Assembly (NCBI RefSeq): GCF_003576645.1
Contig: NC_044923.1
Coordinates: 11,921,415-11,985,414, forward strand
DNA: 64,000 nt
Source of the DNA: Ipomoea triloba
Taxonomy: Eukaryota > Streptophyta > Magnoliopsida > Solanales > Convolvulaceae
Reading direction: 5' to 3'
Shown: piece after piece, positions 44,869-54,500 of the stretch
Layout: each line of letters starts with the position of its first letter
Numbering within the stretch: position 1 is the stretch's first letter
Notes under the pieces: model-generated
The model's database searches: none
Told to the model about the DNA's origin: nothing
Seen by the model: the letters and a program-made list of their open reading frames with translations, nothing else
Position numbers and translations under genes: made by a program

Positions 44869-45270
44869 TGGATCCAAAGAAAACATGCACGGAGATGAAA
44901 AGACGACGCTCAAGACGCCAGATGGAGAAGGCCCGACTTCGAAATGTTGAGGAATAGGAATATTCTGCTAGGTGGTCATGAAGTTGGAGATACCGCTGAA
45001 GATCCTTTGGCAATTCTGTCTGACGGAGAGGAAGGGGTCGTTGTGCCCTACGAACCAAAACAAGAAGTTGTGTCTGAAGAAGAGGAAGGAGTCTTGGTGC
45101 TCTACGAGCCGAAACAAGAGGTTGTTTCTAATGAAGAGGAAGGGGTCACTGTGTCCTTCAGGTCCGGACAGAATCTGGCTGTGGTCCCTTCCGTAGAGGA
45201 AGAGCTTCCTCTAGCATCTGAAAGTCTGAATCCCCTGAATATACTCTTCATTACAAATAAAAAGTCGTAA
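44869..45270 (+). CDS. Hypothetical acidic repeat protein, frame-disrupted
   Basis: From 44869 a short basic frame (MDPKKTCTEMKRRRSRRQME) ends at a stop near 44957. Overlapping it, 44944-45270 encodes a 108-residue acidic protein with three copies of a repeat of about 18-20 residues built on EEGVVVPYEPKQEVVSEEE. A single frameshift could join the two. No homolog is recognised. Placement in the retroelement gag-like cluster suggests a fast-evolving or decayed transposon ORF rather than a host gene. Whether it is expressed is unknown. Confidence 0.35.
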
Positions 45271-45679
45271 TGTCATAAGATATCAATTGTATGCTTCATG
45301 GCGAACTTTTCATAGGAATAAAAATATTATTTTATGTTAATGTGTTTTTTCACCGAATCTAATTATGACGGGCCATTAGTAAATAACATACGTCAATTTC
45401 CCAATTACCCGGAGTAGTAATCTGCATAATTTTGGGTATAATAACTTTAATAATAAATTTTAGGCAGGATTTTATAAGGAAATCCTTTTGATTTTGAAAA
45501 TAATTTCCCTTTCCTTTTACAAACACTTGTTTTTGTTTGTATAAAACTCTCCCCCTCCTCTTTTTATTTTTTATTGTCTGTCAATTCTATCTCCCCACTT
45601 CTTCTGGTATGCTCTCTTCTCTTAAACTTTTTTTTTTTTTTGCAAAACCTAGCAAACAAAGGGATGGGGGGGGGGGGGG
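45271..45679. other. Second, diverged copy of the leader
   Basis: Similar to 44580-44860 in the order of motifs (ATAAGGAAAT, TATAAAACTC, CTCTTTTTATT). It runs into a G homopolymer and the assembly gap, so any ORF that followed is lost. Confidence 0.4.
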
Positions 45680-46031
45680 NNNNNNNNNNNNNNNNNNNNN
45701 NNNNNNNNNNNNNNNNNNNNNNNNNNNNNNNNNNNNNNNNNNNNNNNNNNNNNNNNNNNNNNNNNNNNNNNNNNNNNNNNNNNNNNNNNNNNNNNNNNNN
45801 NNNNNNNNNNNNNNNNNNNNNNNNNNNNNNNNNNNNNNNNNNNNNNNNNNNNNNNNNNNNNNNNNNNNNNNNNNNNNNNNNNNNNNNNNNNNNNNNNNNN
45901 NNNNNNNNNNNNNNNNNNNNNNNNNNNNNNNNNNNNNNNNNNNNNNNNNNNNNNNNNNNNNNNNNNNNNNNNNNNNNNNNNNNNNNNNNNNNNNNNNNNN
46001 NNNNNNNNNNNNNNNNNNNNNNNNNNNNNNN
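45680..46031. other. Assembly gap (352 N) between G homopolymers
   Basis: Left side GGGATGGGGG..., right side AAATTGGGG..., both long G runs. Confidence 0.99.
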
Positions 46032-46077
46032 AAATTGGGGGGGGGGGGGGGGGGGGGCACCCTAGCCCCACTTTGGA

Positions 46078-46565
46078 TCCTTGCCGTCGTGGCCACCGAG
46101 GCGACACACGGCCTCGGCACAGAGCCGAGGCGCCGGGCCTCGGTATTTTGCCGAGGTGCTCCGTTTTTTTTTTTTTAACTTTTGCTCAGGGCTTCTTTAT
46201 TTGCTGATAGGTTGGTTCCCGTTGCTCACTAACCAGGTTAGTTTTTTAATTTCTGAATGGACGTGCTAAATTCAATTGATGTTGACGAATACTCTTCTGA
46301 TGATGATGAATATTCACCTCATGATGATGAGGACGATCCTTCCTCCCCTTCTAAAAATGTCCCCCCCTACTCCATATGATTTGACCACTCGTCCGAAAAG
46401 GAAGACGGACAGGGCCTCATATTCCCCTCTAGATAGTTTCCTTATAGATCTAATACGACCTTAATTAGATCCTCAAGAGTTAGAGGATGTCCGAGGTCTT
46501 GTGTGTGATAATGTTCGCCTTCTCATACCGGAGCCTGATGCTACCATTATGGATCCTCCTGACTA
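46078..46565 (+). pseudogene. Tandem copy 1 of a gag-like gene start, broken
   Basis: About 487 bp, nearly identical to the next block. The ORF starts at 46257 (MDVLNSIDVDEYSSDDDEYS) but a C run of seven instead of six bases at about 46364 shifts the frame, and the downstream copy has TAA at a position where the other reads CAA (about 46462). The leader holds the GC-rich hairpin cluster at 46098-46161. It is dead, while copy 2 is open. Confidence 0.75.
46098..46161 (+). other. GC-rich hairpin cluster (also at 46588-46650)
   Basis: Alternating CCGAGG and CCTCGG blocks make at least two adjacent stems: one around loop GCACAGA (46111-46131) and one around loop TATTTT (46137-46159). Copy 2 preserves both stems (46601-46621 and 46627-46649) with changes only in loops or spacer. 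They lie in the leader before a T run. Confidence 0.7.
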
Positions 46566-47057
46566 ATTCTTCGCCGTCGTGGCCACTGAGGCGACACACA
46601 GCCTCGGCACAAAGCCGAGGCGCCAGGCCTCGGTATTTTGCCGAGGTGCTCCGTTTTTTTTTTTAAAAACTTTTGCTCAGGGCTTCTTTATTTGTTGACA
46701 GGTTGGTTCCCCTTGCTCACTAACCAGGTTAGTTTTTTTAATTTCTGAATGGACGTGCTAAATTCAATTGATGTTGATGAATACTCTTCTGATGATGATG
46801 AATATTCACCTCATGATGATGAGGACGATCCTTCCTCCCCTTCTAAAAATGTCCCCCCTACTCCATATGATTCGACCACTCGTCCGAAAAGGAAGAGAGA
46901 CAGGGCCTCATATTCCCCTCTAGATAGTTTCCTTATAGAGCTAATACGGCCTCAATTAGATCCTCAAGAGTTGGAGAATGCCCGAGGCCTTGTGTGTGAT
47001 AATGTTCGCCTTCTCATACCGGAGCCTGATGCTACCATTGTGGATCCCCCTGACTAA
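46566..47057 (+). CDS. Gag-like ORF start (Transposase_28 type), tandem copy 2
   Basis: The ORF at 46749-47057 gives 102 residues: an acidic serine/aspartate-rich start (VDEYSSDDDEYSPHDDEDD), a proline/basic stretch (TTRPKRKRDRASYSP), then LIRPQLDPQELENA and ending DATIVDPPD. The leader (46566-46748) has paired CCTCGG/CCGAGG motifs. The stop TAA at 47055-47057 is followed in another frame by the domain of the next feature, so the two were probably one gag-like protein. On its own it is unlikely to be functional. Confidence 0.5.
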
Positions 47058-47575
47058 TTCTTCGGAGTTCACCTCCTATCCATGCAGCTAGGGCTTAGGT
47101 TTCATCTTCACTAGTTTCTTATATAATTTTTGAACTACTATGAAATAGGCTCAAGCCAACTTGTTCCGAACGGTCACCAAGCAATTGCGGGTTTCCTTTT
47201 CGTGTGTTGAGAGAGGAAGGTGGAACCTAACTTGAGCCTTTTCCAAGTGTTATTTAGAGTTGGTAGGTCGTCCAGGGAGGGTAAAGGTTTCATTATTATT
47301 TCACCCCATAGCAAGCTTTTTGATGATCGCTCCACTTTTAATAAGGACTAGAAATCAAAATTTGTTTTTGACTCCCTAGATAGTCCACCTCCTTTTACTG
47401 TCAGGTGGGGATCCCAGGTTAGATGCAACCCACCTTTAGACAAGAGTCTCCATGTACGTCGAGGGGGGGGGGGTAGTTGAGCTTAGGAAAGACGGTCCAC
47501 TAAAGGTTGCTAAGTATGATTCTGAGTGGGAGTTTGCAATGCTTGCAAAGTTGGGTTTTGATATTCAGTAAGTAT
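47058..47575 (+). pseudogene. Putative gypsy-type gag (Transposase_28) domain remnant
   Basis: Translating across stops and frameshifts gives, in order, LGLRFHLH, FLNYYEIGSSQLVPNGHQAI, GFLFVC, then RKVEPNLSLFQVLFRVGRSS, FIIISPHSKLFDDRSTFNKD, KSKFVFDSLDSPPPFTVRW and VAKYDSEWEFAMLAKLGFD. The order and the motifs GLRxPLHPF, LNYY, QLVPN and NKxWKxxFFFV match the plant domain PF04195 (putative gypsy-type transposon), found in gag-like proteins. At least two stops and a G-run frameshift at 47462-47473 disable it. Confidence 0.6.
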
Positions 47576-47672
47576 AACTATATTAGAGAAAAATTTACCA
47601 GTGAGTAATGGGATAATCGATTGAGTGATTGTTAGTTGACCGTAAAGCATTGATATTCTCTAAAGAAATAAC

Positions 47673-48030
47673 TGTTGGAAAAAATAGCAAAAAATGACAT
47701 TTTAGTGGCTATATTGTTGTACAAATATATGTGGGTCCACTTTTGATTTGGGTCGGGTCAAAGTCGATTCGGGTGCTTCGTAGTTAGACGAAAAGAGTGA
47801 TATATTGTACGCTCAAAACTGATAATGGGTGAATGAGAAATTGGTTCTCAAATTTGACCCATTTAAGTAAGAAAAATGGAGAGAAAAAGCTATCAAGTAA
47901 CTTTTGTCCCACATTGGTTTGGTAAGTGGGATTGCACAACTACTTATACAAGAGTCTTTCTAAGGCTTGTTGAATTGTATAGCATAGAGGCTCTCTCTCG
48001 TGCGTAGGGGGTGCAAATAAAATCCTAAAA
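47673..48030 (+). mobile_element. Possible copia-type LTR remnant
   Basis: Starts TGTTGGAAAAAATAGC, and contains TTTTGTCCCACATTGGTTTG and CTTATACAAGAGTC, a layout often seen in plant Ty1/copia LTRs (promoter with CTTATAxAAG). No partner or PBS follows; the sequence runs into the tandem array. Tentative. Confidence 0.35.
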
Positions 48031-48039
48031 TGGACTTGA

Positions 48040-49224
48040 AAATGCTTGACTCATTTAGGAATTGTATTAGTAATTAGAATATATTTTATTAGAAATTATA
48101 TTATGAATAGAAATTGTATTACCATATTTTACAATATTAAGCAAAGCTTAAACGTATAGTAGTGTTTTGGGCGGTAAGTTAAAGTTTAGGATATTGTTTT
48201 TATTAATAGTATAGATTGCATTGCAGGGAAATATATGTACTGTATTATTACGATTAGTAATTGTAATCTAGAATTGTGTTACGAATAGGAACGTAGGGAA
48301 GAATATATTTTATTAGGAATTGTATTACCATATTTTAATGTACAATTATATTACGAATAGGAATTGTATTACGATATTTTAAAATATTACGCAAACCTTA
48401 ACAGTATAGGAGTGTTTTGGGCGGGAAGTTAAAGTTTAGGATATTGTTTTTGTTAATAGTATAGAAGTATGGATAGATTGCATTGCAGGGAAATAAATAT
48501 ACTGTATTATTACGATTAGTAATGTTAATCTAGAATTGTATTACGAATAGGAACGTAGGGAAGAATATATTTTATTAGGAATTGTATTACGAATAGGAAT
48601 TGTGTTACCATATTTTACAATATTAAGCCAACCTTAACAATATAGTAGTGTTTTGGGCGGGAAGTTAAAGTTTAAGATATTGTTTTTATTAATAGTAAGT
48701 ATAGTATAGACTATAGATTGCATTGCAGGGAAATATATGTACTGTATTATTATGATTATTAATTTTAATCTAGAATTGTATTACGAATAGGAACGTAGGG
48801 AAGAATATATATTTTATTAGGATTTTGTATTATTACCATATTTTAATGTACAATTGTATTACGAATAGGAATTGTATTACCATATTTTAATGTACAGTTG
48901 TATTTCGAATAGGAATTGTATTACCATATTTTACAATATTAACCAAACCTTAAAATTATAGTAGTATTTTGGGCGGGAAGTTAAAGTCTAGCATATTTTT
49001 TTTATTAATATAGTATAGATTGTATAGATATCGATTGCATTGCAGAGAAATATATGTATTGTATTATTACGATTAGTAATTTTAATCTATAATTATATTA
49101 CAAATAGGAACATAGGGAAGAATATATATTTTCTTAAGAATTGTATTATTACCATATTTTAATGTACAATTGTATTACGAATAGGAATTGTAATACCATA
49201 TTTTAATGTACAATTGTATTACAA
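48040..49224. repeat. Tandem array of ~235-315-bp units (left part)
   Basis: Units share GGCGGGAAGTTAAAGTTTAG, ATTGCATTGCAGGGAAATAT, TACGATTAGTAATTTTAATC and AATTGTATTACGAATAGGAA. The landmark GTGTTTTGGGCGG appears near 48163, 48413, 48650 and, in diverged form, near 48965. The array resumes after the Pack-MULE at 50754 for about 120 bp. Confidence 0.8.
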
Positions 49225-49965
49225 GAGTAAATTCCTTTTTTGGTCCTAGACTTATTGTGCATTGGACAATTTTAGTCCGGATTTATTAATTTGACCACAT
49301 TTTGCCCTGACTTTGTTAAAGGTGGACAATTTTAGTCCAACGTTACTTTTAGCGTTAGCCTGCCGTGAAATGGAAGGGCATTTCTATCCTTTCATGTCCC
49401 ATTGTTCATCAACCTTATATTTTTAAGTTCACCAGCAATGTAGTTCTCCATTTGCAGACCCAAATACGAAACACCACACAAAGCGAAGATCTATCTGCAA
49501 ATTACAAAGTTCAACCCAAACTTAGTGCCGCTATTCACAGATTGCATAAGAAAACATTCCTTCAAAAATCAAAGTTAATTATTTACCTTTTCCAAAATTA
49601 TATATATATAATTTTTTTTTAAAAAAACAATTTATTTTTCACCATTTTTGTATTTATAATGTTGTAAGTCTCATCTCTAATCCTTCCAATATATCATTTT
49701 CTAGGGAGTAAATTTACTAATAATTTTCCATTATTTATACAATCAGTCAATAATTTTATCCCTTTAAAAATGATCAGGATAATATTAATATGAGGGAAAA
49801 TTTTAAAAAATAAAAATAAAGAGAAATTCTTTTAGTATAGTAAATAAATTGGAAATATATTTAACCAAAAATGGGGAAAGGAATAAAACCTCTATAAAGA
49901 TAGAGGGGGTTGAGAAGTAGGTGACTGACAGGGACCATCTTGACCATCGTATAGCAATCTCCCAA

Positions 49966-50181
49966 TCAAACCTCTACCTGGACGGCAGCGGCGGTCAGAG
50001 CGTGGTGGTTGACGGAGAGGAGAACGGAATCTTCCTGCGTCAGCTTCTTCTTGTTCTTCTCCATAGTCCAAGTTTGATTGAGATGCCTCTCCAGTTGCTC
50101 ATCCAAGCTTTTCAAATCTATCCGATCCGCCCTCACAAAATCGTCGCTGCTCTTCTTCATTTTCGAAATCCCCTTATCCAA
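49966..50181 (-). pseudogene. Captured N-terminus of a Raf-like MAPKKK
   Basis: The minus strand reads SDDFVRADRIDLKSLDEQLE then RHLNQTWTMEKNKK. The FVRADxIDLKSLDxQLExHL motif is the conserved N-terminal start of plant Raf-like (group C) protein kinases, directly before their catalytic domain. The motif ends about 40 codons in, and no kinase domain follows. The downstream residues (LTAAAVQVEV) do not resemble the family. This is a fragment in a transposon, not a working gene. Confidence 0.7.
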
Positions 50182-50335
50182 TTCGGGTTTTGTCGGCAGT
50201 ATATATGTATGAATACCAAATCACAATATATGCGTATGTGTATGTATATATACAACTGTATGTATAACCCTTAATTAGGGGTGGTGGGTGTTGGTTCTGT
50301 TGTTTCTGATCCCCGTCCACAGCCGGTGGACTCCT

Positions 50336-50614
50336 CTATTCCACCTTTTCCGGCAACTTCTCCTCCGCAGGCGCCTCCGTCTTCTCCTCAGGGGTTAGCG
50401 GCGCTGCTTCCTCGTCCACGTAGCAAACTCTAACCCCGATCCACCAAAGAGTATACCAAAAAAAGGTTCCAATTTCTTGTGGCGAATGAGAGGAATTTAC
50501 AGAGAAAAAATTGAGTTGGTGGAGTGGGTCACGGTTCCACTCATATCTGAGAAGTCTACCAAGAGGCTGATGAAGAATGGGACATGAAAGGACAGAAATG
50601 CCCTTCCATTTCAC
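50336..50614 (-). pseudogene. Second coding-like piece in the Pack-MULE
   Basis: The open frame's first 13 or so residues are the inverted repeat itself (MKWKGISVLSCP). Then follow EIGTFFWYTLWWIGVRVCYV and DEEAAPLTPEEKTEAPAEEK, the end of a small protein with an acidic/proline tail. The donor gene was not identified. Coding status is doubtful. Confidence 0.3.
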
Positions 50615-50753
50615 GGCAGGCTAACGCTAAAAGTAACGTTGTACTAAAACTGTCCACCTTTAACAAAGTCAGGGCAAAATGTGGTCAAATTAATAAATTC
50701 GGACTAAAATTGTCCAATGCACAATAAGTCTAGGACCAAAAAGGAATTTACTC

Positions 50754-50866
50754 GTATTACAAATAGGAATTGTAATACCATATTTTACAATATTACGCAA
50801 ATCTTAACACTATAGGAGTGTTTTGTGTGAGAAGTTATTTAGGATATTGTTTTTATTAATAGTATA

Positions 50867-50909
<43 letters not shown>

Positions 50910-51149
50910 AAGTATTGGCAAAATTGTGCCTTTTTTACTTGGGACACTTGTTGATTTTGGGTGGACTTTTCTTAGTGTGAGTTCTACTCCCTTTGACTTT
51001 CTACATATTGATTTTTGGATTAATAAATTGATAATTTGTTTGAAAAATAAAATGAATATTGACTTTGTTAGCATTAATTAAATTAAACATTTTATTTCAC
51101 CTAAACCATTTATGATATTTGTCTCAAGGGCTAAGATACACAATTTTAG
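50754..51149. repeat. Array remainder, (AT)n tract and intergenic DNA
   Basis: The first ~120 bp continue the tandem array in phase with 49215. An (AT)n run follows at 50872-50902. From there to 51149 I see AT-rich sequence with no gene. Confidence 0.6.
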
Positions 51150-51310
51150 TCAAGTTTTGTCAACGAAGTTGGTCGGACAGTTGGTTTGATAACCACAACG
51201 TTTCAAGTTCAAGAGTTGTTTATTGGCCTGACCAGCAGCAACCTAGGTTAGTTTATTTCTTTGTGATCCTTTGCTGGTTAAGGTCGTAAAGCGGTTGCGA
51301 ACTTTTTCAT
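51150..51310 (+). mobile_element. tRNA-derived SINE (Au-like pattern)
   Basis: Contains AGTTGGTCGGACAGTTGG, TTTGATAACCACAACG and a box-B-like CAAGTTCAAGAGTTG. The 3' body has AACCTAGGTTAGTTT, GATCCTTTGCTGGTTAAGG and CGTAAAGCGGTTGCG, related to the SINE 3' part at 20668-20795. No clear target duplication was identified. Confidence 0.55.
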
Positions 51311-51515
51311 AAATTTAAGGGTATTATGTGTTATACTAATTCAAATTTTTATTTTGTTAATATTTAAAAGAAATTAATATTTTTTGAAATAAAAAAAGAA
51401 ATTAATATGTTGGTGAATAAAGTAATTACTTTTAAATATTGATAAAACAAAATCTATGTTGGCATGACACATCACATTATGTTGATGATGTCAACAAAGT
51501 CAATGATTAATTTTA
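51311..51515. other. AT-rich spacer between SINE and LINE
   Basis: No gene or element seen. Confidence 0.4.
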
Positions 51516-54500
51516 TTTTTTTTTTGGAATGAGGAAGGGCGAAGCCCTAGGAGCAAAACACACAAAATCAATCCCCACGAGCCAAAGGCACTCCAGTCTT
51601 GTCTCTCCAAACACGAGCAGCAAGGTCCGCACTCGGAAAAGAATAATGCAAAACCAATTCTGGACTCGAGACCCGGTTATTGGCAAGCCAGTCTGCAACA
51701 TGGTTTTGTTCCCGCATGATGTGGATGCACGAAATAATCCAGCTCCTACACTTCCAGTTCTTACATTCAAAAATAATATTATTCAGTGTGCCACCACCTC
51801 TAGCTTTGTAGTTGGGATCATTGATCCATTTGACCAAGTTGGCAGAGTCACTCTGAATTACCACCTTACTGAATCCCAATTGCCAAGCGACTTTGAATCC
51901 CAGGAGAATTGCCCATGCTTCAGCAACTTCAGCACTACATTCACCAAGGTTCTGCTGGAAGCCCATAATCCACGTGCCTTGATGGTCTCTTAGGACTCCA
52001 CCGCATCCAGCACTGTTCTTGCTAGCCTTACTGCTTCTGTCAACATTGACGGCGACCCATCCCACCCACGGTTTGTTTCAGCAGAGTAATGGTCTCATAT
52101 GGCCGCAAGGTGGTCTTCTTTGGAAGAAATTACAATTCACTGCATTATGGATATCCTTGTAGTACTTTCTGATCCAAGAGGTCTTCTGATTAATATGAAT
52201 ATTTTCCTTCTTGAAGACCAAAGCATTCCTCCATTTCCAAATCTGCCAACAAATGACACTAAAAGCTGCGTTCCATTCCGGGAAACCATACTTCGCACCT
52301 TTGACTTTCATGTTCTCCTCGATCCACTTCATGCAGTCTTTTCTTTGATCACGTTCGACAATTTGCGGAGAGATTATGGCCTTCCAAACCTCCATGGCAG
52401 CAGTGCAATTTCTCAAGACATGTACAATGTTTTCGCTGGTTCCACGGCAGAGGTGGCAGTCATCAGAGTGTGTGAAATGCCTCCTCTTTCTTTTAGTGTT
52501 GCACATGATTCGGCCATGCATGACAACCCACATAAAGAATTTAATTCTGTTAGGAAGTTTAGTGCTCCAAATGAGATTCTAGTTGATGCTATCCGAATCC
52601 GTCCGGTGCATAGTAGATAGCATGTAAGCCGAATTCACCGAGAAAATACAAGTAGGGGTTTGGTTCCACATAATGGAATCCTTGAGGCTAGGATCGCTTG
52701 TAAGCAGAACATTTCTCAACCTGTTGATGATACTCTGGGGGAGATAAAGGTTAAGTTTTTGGAGGTTCCAGCATGTCCTATCGCTCCAATAATCTCTAAC
52801 GAAAATGTCTATGTCGTCAAGAGGCACAACAATGATAGTGTTCTCTATTAGTTCGCTCTCGTCTAGCCATTTGTCGATCCAAAATTTTGTGTTTTGCCCA
52901 TAACCAATGGCTATCCGGGTTCCTCTCTTTAAAATGGTTAAGACTGCATTTATTCCTTTCCATGTATTCGAGCTTCTTGAAATAGGGCCAATGTAATTAA
53001 TGTCAGAAGAGTTTCTAGTGTATTTGGCTCTCAGCACTTGGATCCAATGAGGTTCCTCTTCATTTAAGAATCTCCAACCCAGTTTAGATAAAAACGCCAG
53101 ATTCATATTCCTCATACTTCTAATACCCAGACCACCAGCGGCTTTGGGTTTGGTAACTTCCTCCCATCTGACTAGATTACAACTCCTTTTAGTATCGGAT
53201 CCTCCCCATATAAATTGCCGAACCCTCCTATCAATATTATCACATATACCTTTGGGTAGAAGAATGGTTTGCATGGAGTAGTAGGGGATTGATCTAAGCA
53301 CGGATTGAGCCAACACATGTCGACCTGCAAGAGATAGGTAGTTTATTTTCCATCCTTCTAGTTTAGCATTGATCCTCTCCTCGATGGCTGTAAAAGTGTC
53401 TTTTTTAACCCGACCCTGGAGAGACGGCACTCCAAGATACTTCCCCAACTCAGTCGTCGTTGGAATGTTCAAAATGTCAGATAGTTCCCCTACAAGAAGA
53501 GGTGACACATTAGAAGACACAAACAGTTGGGGTTTAAGGAAGCTTACCTTTTGACCCGAGCAGGAACAAAATCTGTTTAAGCTGTCTTTTATGATTTTAG
53601 CTTGCTCAATAGTTGCCTCCCCAAACAAGACCATGTCATCAGCAAAGCAAAGGTGGGAAAAGAGAGGTCCATTTCTGGAAAGTCTAACACCTTTCCAAGT
53701 CCCTTCGTTGATGGAACCTTGAATCATATGACATAGCCTTTCCATACAAAGGACTAAAAGAAAGGGGGAAATGGGGTCACCCTGACGGATTCCTCGGTTT
53801 GGTTTAAAGAATTCAGACCTATCACCATCCCAAAGAATAGCCGGGCGTGCAGTCTTAACACAAGTCATAATGTTCCTGATCCACTCAGGGCTAAAGTTGG
53901 CCTCCTAAAGGGTGTCCTGAATGAAATCCCAAGAGAGCCTGTCATAGGCTTTTTCGAAGTCGATCTTGACCAGCATATAACCCTTTTTCCCCTTGCATTT
54001 CCTCATAAAATTCAAGAATTCCTGATAGATAATAATGTTGTCGGAGATTTTTCTACCATGAACAAAACTCCTTTGAAAGGGGCCAACCAGTCTAGGCATA
54101 ACAGTCCTAAGCCTGTTAGCCATGGTTTTGGTGATTATCTTGTACGAGACGTTGCACAGGCTAATAGGGCGATATTGAGTAACAAGTTCTGGAATTTTAA
54201 CTTTTGGAATTAGGGTAATACAGGTATCATTAAGTTCCTCCTCTAATGATCCTATACGAAAAAACTCCATCGCCATGGAGGAGACGGACTTCCCCACAAT
54301 AGGCCAGCAATGTTGGTAGAAAGCGGCAATGTATCCATCTGGGTCAGCTGCTTTGGCTGGGGCCATATCAAAAGTAGCTGTCCTTATATCCTCTTCCGTA
54401 AACAGCTTATTCAATTCAGCCCATTCGGAATTGGAAAGACTAGGGAAACAATTGATAGGAGCATGAGAAAGATTTATATCATCATCACTAATAAAGAGTT

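Larger units (their letters stand above)
49225..50753. mobile_element. Pack-MULE (Mutator-like element with captured gene pieces)
   Basis: Bounded by the perfect 9-bp duplication GTATTACAA (49216-49224 and 50754-50762). Terminal inverted repeats begin GAGTAAATTCCTTTTTTGGT and GAGTAAATTCCTTTTTGGTC and stay similar for about 190 bp (TTTTAGCGTTAGCCTGCC and complement). The interior is not a MULE transposase but a set of coding-like pieces on the minus strand, one clearly from a protein kinase gene (49966-50181) and one unidentified (50336-50614). This is the definition of a Pack-MULE. Movement would depend on a transposase from elsewhere. Confidence 0.85.

Noticed and set aside
51529..52620. Long plus-strand frames (154 and 173 codons) opposite the LINE
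   Set aside because: Antisense to the LINE RNase H and zf-RVT regions, which carry the conserved motifs.
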